The notes under the pieces are model-generated. The model saw nothing but the letters and a program-made list of their open reading frames with translations, ran no database searches and had not been told where the DNA came from. The position numbers were made by a program, and so were the translations under genes. 32,601 nt of DNA from Bryobacterales bacterium (GTDB taxonomy: Bacteria; Acidobacteriota; Terriglobia; Bryobacterales; Bryobacteraceae), in contig DAIDIH010000198.1 in assembly GCA_027459465.1 (NCBI GenBank), positions 1 through 32,601 on the forward strand, read 5' to 3'. Positions 23,611 through 29,818 of this stretch are shown piece by piece; position 1 is the first letter of the stretch; the number at the start of each line of letters is the position of its first letter.

Positions 23611-24957
23611 TTGGCCGTAGCCGAGCCTGCTATGCTGATGGCGGACGTGTTTCGGCGGCTAGTTCGGGAATCGTCGCTGCTGGCGCCGGATGTTTGCTCC
23701 TTCCGGCGCCAAGAGACGGGGTTCCTGATCGTCAATTTGTTTGTCCTCGCTGCGCTGCTGCTGAGTCATGCCCTTTTCCCCTCTTATTTGGGCGTCCCTC
23801 CCGCGAGCCTCGTGGCTGTTCTGACGGCGGGCTTCCTGGCGAATGTGGTCGAACTTATCTGGATTCAGGGCGCCGAGACGCTTTCGGCCGGCGGTATGGT
23901 GGTGCTCACATGGATGTCGATCGGATTGAGCATGACGCTGGCTTTCGCGTTGGCGACGCTTTCCTACCGGCAAGATATACAGTACTTCGCGCTACTTGCC
24001 GTTCCGATCGTCCAGAGCGCATTCCGGTTTTCTCTCCGTGCGGCAGTCTTTGTTGTTCTCTTGAGCGACTTACTGCTTCTTTTCTGGGTGTGGAATTACT
24101 TCCGCCTGCATCCTCCAGCCGACGCGGTCGAGTACATCGAGGCGGTGACGATCGCGGCGATTTACTCGATGATTGGGATCCTGGTATGGATTCTGGTGAA
24201 CCATCTGAGGGACAGGCACAGCGAACTGCAAGCGAGCCTGGTGGCGCTCGACCAAGCCAAGGAGAAGCTGCTGGAGGAGGAGAAACTGGCCGCGATGGGC
24301 CGGTTGTCGAGCGCGATCGCGCATGAGATCCGCAACCCGGTGGCGATGGTGTCCTGCGCGTTGGCCACGGCCATGCGGGAAGGGCTGACCGAGCCCGAGC
24401 GCCGGGAGATGTTCGATATTGCGGCGCGGGAGGCTTCGCGGTTGGAGAAACTCACGACCGACTTTCTCCGGTACGCGCGGCCGAAACCTCCGGCCAAAGA
24501 GCCGGCCGATCTGGCGGATTCGATCGCCTATGTGGCGGACATCTGCCGGCCCCGGGCGGCGTGCCGTTCCGTGGAGATTCGACTGGAGCCTTGCGGACGG
24601 CTGCCGGCGGAGATGGACAGCGGGCAGATACACCAGGCGTTGCTGAACCTGGTGATGAATGCGATTGACGGGTCGCGCGAGGGCGACACGGTGACGCTGC
24701 GCGGGACCGCGCAGAACGGCGAGGTGAGGGTGGAAATCGAGAACACGAACGGACCGATTCCGGAAAACGCCGTGCAGCAGATTTTCGAACCTTTTTTTAC
24801 GACGAAGCCTTCCGGCACCGGGCTTGGTCTGGCCATTGCGCGCAGTATCGCGAGGAGTCATGGCGGGGACGTGGTGCTGGCCCGGAATGAACCGGAAGTG
24901 GTAGCGTTCCGCGCGACATTTCCCGCAGCCGCGGAGGCGAAGGAGAACCGTGGGTAG
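23611..24957 (+). CDS. Membrane-bound sensor histidine kinase (NtrB/ZraS-like)
   Basis: The 448-residue product has about six membrane helices in residues 35-198 with short loops and no large periplasmic domain, then a short coiled region (residues 201-225), a HisKA domain with the phospho-accepting His238 in SSAIAHEIRNPV, and a HATPase_c domain with the N box (NLVMNAIDGS, Asn350), FEPFFTTKPSGTGLGLAIA (G boxes, 392-410). The HEIRNP H box and membrane input module suggest the signal is sensed in or near the membrane. The start is a TTG at 23611 with GGGGAG eight bases upstream; ATGs at 23632 and 23638 lack such a site. Its stop overlaps the regulator gene by eight bases, so it is clearly its partner. 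Confidence 0.9.
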   Translation: MAVAEPAMLMADVFRRLVRESSLLAPDVCSFRRQETGFLIVNLFVLAALLLSHALFPSYLGVPPASLVAVLTAGFLANVVELIWIQGAETLSAGGMVVLTWMSIGLSMTLAFALATLSYRQDIQYFALLAVPIVQSAFRFSLRAAVFVVLLSDLLLLFWVWNYFRLHPPADAVEYIEAVTIAAIYSMIGILVWILVNHLRDRHSELQASLVALDQAKEKLLEEEKLAAMGRLSSAIAHEIRNPVAMVSCALATAMREGLTEPERREMFDIAAREASRLEKLTTDFLRYARPKPPAKEPADLADSIAYVADICRPRAACRSVEIRLEPCGRLPAEMDSGQIHQALLNLVMNAIDGSREGDTVTLRGTAQNGEVRVEIENTNGPIPENAVQQIFEPFFTTKPSGTGLGLAIARSIARSHGGDVVLARNEPEVVAFRATFPAAAEAKENRG

Positions 24958-26338
24958 AATTCTGATTGTCGACGACGAGCGCAATCTGCGCCGCATTCTT
25001 GCGGCGAACCTGCTGCAGGAGCACCACATCGTATCGGAGGCGGGCGGCGTGACAGAGGCGAAAGCCGCGCTGGCGGCGACGCAGTTCGACGCGGTGATTA
25101 CGGACCAGAAGATGCCGGACGGCGAGGGGCTGGAAGTGCTTGCGTTCGCGCACGAATCGGATCCGGCGCTTTCGGTGGTGGTGTTGACCGCGTTTGCGAC
25201 GGTGCAGCTTGCGGTGGAGAGCATGCGGCGGGGCGCGTTCGATTTTATCGTCAAGCCGTTCGAGCCGGAGACGGTGCGGGCGGCGATGCGGCGCGCGTGC
25301 GAGCACACGAACCTGCTGAGAGAAAACGGTCTGCTGAAGCTCACGGTAGACCGGCTGGAAGGGTCCTCGGAGATTTACGGAGAGAGTCCGGCGATCCTTG
25401 CGCTGCGGGAGATGATCAGCCGGGTGGCCCCGACGAACGCGACGGTGCTGATCAGCGGGGAAACGGGGACGGGGAAGGAACTGGTTGCGCGCGCGATTCA
25501 CAAGAGCAGTCCGCGGGCGCAGAAGCCGTTTTTGGCGATCAACTGCGCGGCGTTTACGGAGACGCTTCTGGAGAGCGAGTTGTTTGGCCACGAAAAGGGC
25601 GCGTTTACGGGCGCCGATCGGGTGCGGCCGGGCCTGTTCGAAGCGGCGCACGAGGGCACGCTCTTTCTGGATGAAGCGGGCGAGATGTCACCGGCCGCGC
25701 AGGCCAAGTTGCTGCGGGTTCTGGCGGAGGGGAAGGTACTGCGATTGGGTTCGACCAAGCCGCGGGATGTCGATACGCGGGTGCTGGTGGCGACGCACCG
25801 GGACCTGGCCGACGATATGCGGCGCGGCACGTTCCGCCAGGATTTGTACTACCGGCTTGCGGTGGTGCCGATCACGCTACCTCCGCTTCGTGCGCGGCGG
25901 GAGGATCTGCCTGGTCTGTGCGCTCTGTTCTGCCGGCAGGTGGCGCAGGAGCTGAAAGTGCCTCAGCGCGGAATAAGCGCGAAAGCGATCGAGAAGTTGC
26001 GGCGGTACGATTTTCCGGGCAATATTCGGGAACTGCGCAATCTCATCGAGCGGGCGTTAATTCTGTCGACGGCGAAGGAGCTTGGGCCGGAGGATTTTCC
26101 GCTGGCTCCGGCGCAACCCGTGGCTCCGGGCGTCAACAATTCGTACTCCTGGATCGATGGGATGCCGGAGTCGCTTGCTCTGCGCGAGTTTCTGGACGAC
26201 GTCGAGAAGCGTTTGATTCAGAGAGCGCTGCGATCGAGCGATGGCGTGCAGGCCGAAGCGGCGCGCCGGCTACAATTGTCGCGAAGCGACCTTTCGTACA
26301 AGCTCAGCAAGTTTGAGATTCGGGCGAGCAAGGACTGA
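24950..26338 (+). CDS. NtrC-family sigma-54-dependent response regulator
   Basis: The 462-residue protein has three domains. The receiver (1-120) has the acidic pair DD (8-9), phospho-acceptor Asp52, Thr80 or nearby and Lys102. The AAA+ domain (about 140-370) has Walker A GETGTGKE (170-177), the GAFTGA loop (217-222) that contacts sigma-54, Walker B LFLDEAGEM and the R-finger region. The Fis-type helix-turn-helix is at the end (VQAEAARRLQLSRSDLSYKL). All residues for sigma-54 activation are intact. It starts at a GTG with a strong AGGAG, overlapping the kinase. It probably binds the TTTGAAC elements found nearby. It converges on the DUF2231-like gene eight bases away. Confidence 0.95.
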   Translation: MGRILIVDDERNLRRILAANLLQEHHIVSEAGGVTEAKAALAATQFDAVITDQKMPDGEGLEVLAFAHESDPALSVVVLTAFATVQLAVESMRRGAFDFIVKPFEPETVRAAMRRACEHTNLLRENGLLKLTVDRLEGSSEIYGESPAILALREMISRVAPTNATVLISGETGTGKELVARAIHKSSPRAQKPFLAINCAAFTETLLESELFGHEKGAFTGADRVRPGLFEAAHEGTLFLDEAGEMSPAAQAKLLRVLAEGKVLRLGSTKPRDVDTRVLVATHRDLADDMRRGTFRQDLYYRLAVVPITLPPLRARREDLPGLCALFCRQVAQELKVPQRGISAKAIEKLRRYDFPGNIRELRNLIERALILSTAKELGPEDFPLAPAQPVAPGVNNSYSWIDGMPESLALREFLDDVEKRLIQRALRSSDGVQAEAARRLQLSRSDLSYKLSKFEIRASKD

Positions 26339-26346
26339 ACGGCGGC

Positions 26347-26886
26347 TCAGTCGCCGTTGGTGGAGGCGCGCACCTGGACGACATGCGGCGAGGCGGGCCC
26401 GGAGGCCGCCGCTTCGACTTCGCGAGATAGGTGGGCGCCTTGACGGGCCGTGTGAGCGAGAATCACGATGCCGGCCGCGTAGAGCAACAGGTAGACAACG
26501 GGCAGTGCCGCCGGAGCGGGCCGTGCCGCGCCGTTGTTGAGCCGCCGCGGGGCGAATACAATCGCGGCGAGGATCACGGTGAGCCCCGTGAAGGTGGTTC
26601 GCGTTAGCTCGGCCAGTTTGACATGTTCGTGCAGGACCGCGCGGAGACGGAAAGAGGCATCACCGAAATGTTCGAGAGCCGATGCGTTGCCGCCGGCCAG
26701 GTACAAAAGGATCGTGCCGGCGGCCACCAGCGCCAGCGCCGTCCGCAAGAATGGGAGGCTCGGCGCCTTGCGCCAGACAACCGCCCGCACGATGAACAGC
26801 GGCGCCAGCCCGAGCACCGGAATCGCGACATGCATCGCGATGGGGTGCAAGGCCTGCCAACCCGGGAGTGAAGGCAACGCCGCCAC
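26347..26886 (-). CDS. DUF2231-like integral membrane protein
   Basis: The 179-residue product has four hydrophobic helices: PIAMHVAIPVLGLAPLFIV, LALVAAGTILLYLAGG, TFTGLTVILAAIVFA and LPVVYLLLYAAGIVILAH. The LHPIAMHVAIPVL start near residue 13 is the histidine-containing entry motif of DUF2231 membrane proteins, which often accompany redox proteins; conserved histidines (His14, His19, and others in HEHVKL) could bind heme, but this is not shown. It begins 11 bases after the rubrerythrin stop, on the same strand, so it should share the rubrerythrin transcript. Confidence 0.7.
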   Translation of the reverse strand: MAALPSLPGWQALHPIAMHVAIPVLGLAPLFIVRAVVWRKAPSLPFLRTALALVAAGTILLYLAGGNASALEHFGDASFRLRAVLHEHVKLAELTRTTFTGLTVILAAIVFAPRRLNNGAARPAPAALPVVYLLLYAAGIVILAHTARQGAHLSREVEAAASGPASPHVVQVRASTNGD

Positions 26887-26897
26887 AGGAATCGCTC

Positions 26898-27506
26898 CTA
26901 TTTCACCTGCTCGAACTGCTCTTTGGGGGTGGCGCAGCTAGGACAGGAATCAAAGTTCAGCTCGCTGGCCGTGAATCCGCAGACCGGGCAGACGTAGAAC
27001 ACTTTGGCTTCCCTGAAGTTCTCGAGATTGTCGAGCGCGTTCTGGAAGAGTTTGGCGTGCTCGGTTTCGGCGGCCAAGGCGAGGGTGAAGGTCCGTTCGG
27101 CCTCCGCGTTGCCGTCGCTGCCGGCCTGGCGGAGGAAATCGGGATACATCTGGTCGCGCTCGTAGGTTTCGCCTTTGATGGCGACTTCGATGTTCTCGCG
27201 CGTCGATCTTACGACGGGTTCTTCCAATTGCACATCGGGCACGCCGCCGAACTTACGGATGACGGCGGCATGATTGGCCGCATGAATCTGTTCGGCGCGC
27301 GCTGCCGCGCGGAAAAGGCTGGCTACGCCGGAGTATTCTTCTTCGTCTGCCTTTTGGGCGAAGGCGAGGTAGCGCTGGTGCGCGTTGCTTTCGCCGCGGA
27401 AGGCCGCCTGGAGATTTTTCATGGTAGCCGCGGTGTTCCCGTTGTCCTGAGCCAGGCCAACGAGCGGAGCCGCCGCTATGGCAAGTAATACATGTGTCGT
27501 TCTCAT
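26898..27506 (-). CDS. Exported rubrerythrin
   Basis: A two-domain rubrerythrin of 202 residues. The ferritin-like domain has the diiron ligands expected of the family: Glu39, Glu72 and His75 (ExxH), Glu113 and Glu116, then Glu147 and His150 (ExxH). The C-terminal rubredoxin domain has CPVC (173-176) and CPSC (188-191) for one iron. Rubrerythrins reduce peroxide with electrons passed by the rubredoxin part. Unlike most, this one starts with a signal peptide (RTTHVLLAIAAAPLVGLA), so it should act in the periplasm. The ATG at 27506 has GAGGGA about nine bases upstream; the frame is open to 27581, which would overlap the sigma-54-like promoter. The DUF2231-like gene follows. Confidence 0.88.
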   Translation of the reverse strand: MRTTHVLLAIAAAPLVGLAQDNGNTAATMKNLQAAFRGESNAHQRYLAFAQKADEEEYSGVASLFRAAARAEQIHAANHAAVIRKFGGVPDVQLEEPVVRSTRENIEVAIKGETYERDQMYPDFLRQAGSDGNAEAERTFTLALAAETEHAKLFQNALDNLENFREAKVFYVCPVCGFTASELNFDSCPSCATPKEQFEQVK

Positions 27507-27564
27507 GGCTGTGAGTCCCTCGCACGAGCAGTTCGATGAAGCGGGCATCGCTGTCCGAATAGAA

Positions 27565-27580
27565 CGCAAGTGGAGCGCCA
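27565..27580 (-). promoter_or_regulatory. Sigma-54-type -24/-12 promoter for rubrerythrin
   Basis: On the minus strand TGGCGCTCCACTTGCG keeps TGGC and TTGC with GG and GC ten bases apart. The predicted start, near 27554, gives a leader of about 48 bases. Together with the activating element at 27644-27670 it mirrors the stress-protein promoter. Confidence 0.6.
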
Positions 27581-27643
27581 TGTTTTAAGTGCCTGCAAAT
27601 AAAAGGGACGCCGCGGCAGGCGCCGGCCGGGGGCGCGTGGATA

Positions 27644-27670
27644 TTTGAACGTAGCGGGAGGGCGGTTCGA
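27644..27670. promoter_or_regulatory. Upstream activating element before rubrerythrin
   Basis: TTTGAACG (27644-27651) and CGGTTCGA (27663-27670) form a near dyad with a G-rich spacer. The centre is about 103 bases before the predicted rubrerythrin start, almost the same distance as the perfect copy before the stress-protein gene (about 107). The second arm differs by one base from GTTCAA, and the spacing is one base shorter. Confidence 0.5.
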
Positions 27671-27690
27671 GGATTTGTATTCTGAATCGG

Positions 27691-28437
27691 CTAGAGGGGG
27701 GCTTCGGCGGCGCCGAGGACTTTGCCCTCCTCGCCCTGCGACTCGAAGGCGATGACGCGGAGACCGGCCTTGCCGGCGCCGGGCGGCACAGCGAACCGGA
27801 CGGTCTGCCGGTATTCGCCGTCCTTGCCGATCCGGCCCGCCTCGCGGAGTTCCCGCACGACGGCGACATGGCTGAGAGTTCTGCCAGCGTTCTCGCCGCG
27901 GCGCACCTGGGTCGCGGCGCGCGCATCGGCGAGGGCCACCATCACGCGCGTTCCTTTCTTTCCGCGGGCTGTCACAAGGAAGCTTACGCTGCCGTCAGCG
28001 CCGCGGGCCGCGCCGGCGATCTGGACATCGGGTGTGGCCCCAGCGATCGCCTTCATGATCTCCTGCTCCGCCTTCCGGCCGTCACTGCCCACGAAGGCGG
28101 ACTCGCCGTTGACGATCATCTCCGGCGTGAAGACGCCAAGATCGGAAAAACGCTGCGCGTAGCGTTGCTGCCGCTTGCTGAATTCGGCCGAGGAGTAGGG
28201 GTCGGTCCACCCATCGCTGTTCCAGTAATCGACGTGCTCGCTTAATACGATCAGGGCCGTGCCGTTCTGCTGGCCGATTTTGTCGATCCTTGCGAGGAGG
28301 TCGTCGGCCGGCGGACAGCTTGAACAACCTTCGCTGGTGAACAACTCGATCAAGACGCCGGGCCGCGCGGGCGGATCGGCGGCTTGGAGGAGGCAGGCAG
28401 GCGCCAGAGCCAGGGCCATCATCCATCGCAATGTCAT
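27691..28437 (-). CDS. DUF1223 exported thioredoxin-fold protein
   Basis: The 248-residue product has a signal peptide (TLRWMMALALAPACLLQAA) and the DUF1223 hallmark ELFTSEGCSSCPPADDLL with the redox pair Cys38 and Cys41, then LSEHVDYWNSDGWTDPYSS and TPEMIVNGESAFVGS, which are characteristic of the family. DUF1223 has a thioredoxin-like fold; its natural partner is not known to me. It should act in the periplasm. The start ATG at 28437 has GGAAGG at about six bases. It lies just upstream of the rubrerythrin promoter on the same strand, another redox-type exported protein in this neighbourhood. Confidence 0.9.
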   Translation of the reverse strand: MTLRWMMALALAPACLLQAADPPARPGVLIELFTSEGCSSCPPADDLLARIDKIGQQNGTALIVLSEHVDYWNSDGWTDPYSSAEFSKRQQRYAQRFSDLGVFTPEMIVNGESAFVGSDGRKAEQEIMKAIAGATPDVQIAGAARGADGSVSFLVTARGKKGTRVMVALADARAATQVRRGENAGRTLSHVAVVRELREAGRIGKDGEYRQTVRFAVPPGAGKAGLRVIAFESQGEEGKVLGAAEAPL

Positions 28438-28533
28438 TTTCGACCTTCCGTACTTTTTTAGGGTACGCCGATTCGGGCAGATTGTTTCAGGGGTCGCCGT
28501 GGGCGTGGACCGGCAGGGGTGAAGCGGCAGCGG

Positions 28534-29118
28534 CTATTTGCGGTGGGCTTGAATGAGGTAGCTGTAGTGGCCCACGTTCCGGTTCGTATCCACGCTCCAG
28601 CCGTTTCGAGAGAGTGAGGCCGCGACGTCCGCGGCCGCAAGGCGATGACCGTCCGGCGGCCCCGGGGGCGAGCTTCGATCGCTACGCCAATCGAGGATGG
28701 CCAGGCGGCCCGCGGGCTTTAGGATACGGCTTGCTTCCTGGAGCACCTTCGCCGGGTCGTCCACCTCATGCCAGATGTTGGCGAAAAACGCGAGATCGCA
28801 GTTTGCCTCGGGCAGGGAAGTGCGGTCCGCCGAACCTTCCACTAACTCGACGTTGGCCGGCGCGTCGGCCGCGTCGAGTTTGGCGCGGATGCGTGCGAGC
28901 ATCGCGGGCTGAAAATCGACCGCAAAGATGCGCCCGTTCGGGCCTACGGCTCGCGCCAGGGGAATCGTGAAATAACCGGTGCCGGCGCCGATGTCGGCGA
29001 CAATCGCGCCGGGTTGCACGGCCAGGCGGTCGAGCACTTCGGATGGGGGCAGATATTCGAGCCTTGCCGGATCGTCGAGTTTGTGGGCGTGGCCGGCTTG
29101 AAACGTTCTTTCGTTCAC
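28534..29118 (-). CDS. Class I SAM-dependent methyltransferase
   Basis: The 194-residue product has the SAM-binding motif I VADIGAGTGYFTIPLA (about residues 40-55), the acidic residue after strand 2 (IFAVDFQPAML), and motif IV LAFFANIWHEVDD with the following strand LKPAGRLAILDW. This is the small UbiE/Methyltransf_11 type. Substrate is unknown. It lies after the beta-barrel gene on the same strand (36-base gap) and may share its transcript. Confidence 0.9.
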   Translation of the reverse strand: MNERTFQAGHAHKLDDPARLEYLPPSEVLDRLAVQPGAIVADIGAGTGYFTIPLARAVGPNGRIFAVDFQPAMLARIRAKLDAADAPANVELVEGSADRTSLPEANCDLAFFANIWHEVDDPAKVLQEASRILKPAGRLAILDWRSDRSSPPGPPDGHRLAAADVAASLSRNGWSVDTNRNVGHYSYLIQAHRK

Positions 29119-29154
29119 GCCCTGATTCTAACGCCCACGGGCATATTCGCCCGA

Positions 29155-29796
29155 TCAGAACGTGTATGCGAGGCCGAAGCCTGGGACGAACTGCTGCAGC
29201 CAGCCTGAGATTTTGGCGCCGGGCGCGGGTGCGATGACGCTGGTGGGGAACGGCGACAAATAATCGTGCACCTCGATGCGGAACTGGAGCCGTTCCGACA
29301 GATTGAATTTGATTCCGGCGCCGACGGACACCAACCCGGTGGCCTGGTTTGTCTTGCTAAGCAGGGCAATCTGTTCGAGCGGCTGATAGGCCTGCTGCTG
29401 GCCGGTGCCGGTGTAGATCTTGACGCCGCCGCCGCCCGCCACGAACGGGCGGATGCGCGCTTCGCGGGGAGCGAAGTGATAGAGGAAGTCGTAGTGAAAA
29501 CTTTGGGTTATGGCCGCGAACTCGGCCGAGCCGCCGTTGCCGGATAGTTTCAGGCCACCGGTCGAAAAGTCGTATCGGAGTTCGCCTCCGAGGTGGTCGC
29601 CGGTGTTGTTACCCAACCAAGCGCTGCCGGTCACCCCGGGGGCGAGCGTTGCGCTGGCCGAACCGGCCGCGGACTGTGCCATCTGGCTGGTGTAGAAACT
29701 GCCTCCCACCGCGCCGCCAATTTCCCAATTCTGCGCGACGGCAGGGGGGACGGCGGCGAGGAGGAGAATGAGCGATCCAGAACGCCAATGCATCAT
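29155..29796 (-). CDS. Outer-membrane beta-barrel protein
   Basis: The 213-residue product has a signal peptide cleaved probably after AVA (residues 1-21) and then alternating beta strands: WEIGGAVGGSFYT, GGELRYDFSTGGLKLSG, FHYDFLYHF, RIRPFVAGGGGVKIYTG, and QFRIEVHDY, ending in an aromatic residue (AYTF) that the Bam machinery recognises. This is an OmpA/OmpW-sized eight-strand barrel of unknown role. It starts 22 bases after the beta-propeller protein gene on the same strand, so the two are probably one transcript. Confidence 0.82.
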   Translation of the reverse strand: MMHWRSGSLILLLAAVPPAVAQNWEIGGAVGGSFYTSQMAQSAAGSASATLAPGVTGSAWLGNNTGDHLGGELRYDFSTGGLKLSGNGGSAEFAAITQSFHYDFLYHFAPREARIRPFVAGGGGVKIYTGTGQQQAYQPLEQIALLSKTNQATGLVSVGAGIKFNLSERLQFRIEVHDYLSPFPTSVIAPAPGAKISGWLQQFVPGFGLAYTF

Positions 29797-29818
29797 GAAG
29801 GTTAGTGGGCTTGAGGGT

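Noticed and set aside
24070-25344. A 424-codon open frame antisense to the kinase and regulator
   Set aside because: It spans two genes with clear domains on the other strand and has no recognisable content.
28442-28467. Short CGTAC/GTACG dyad upstream of the DUF1223 gene as an operator
   Set aside because: Five-base arms around an AT-rich loop are likely to be chance; no repeat of it was seen elsewhere.
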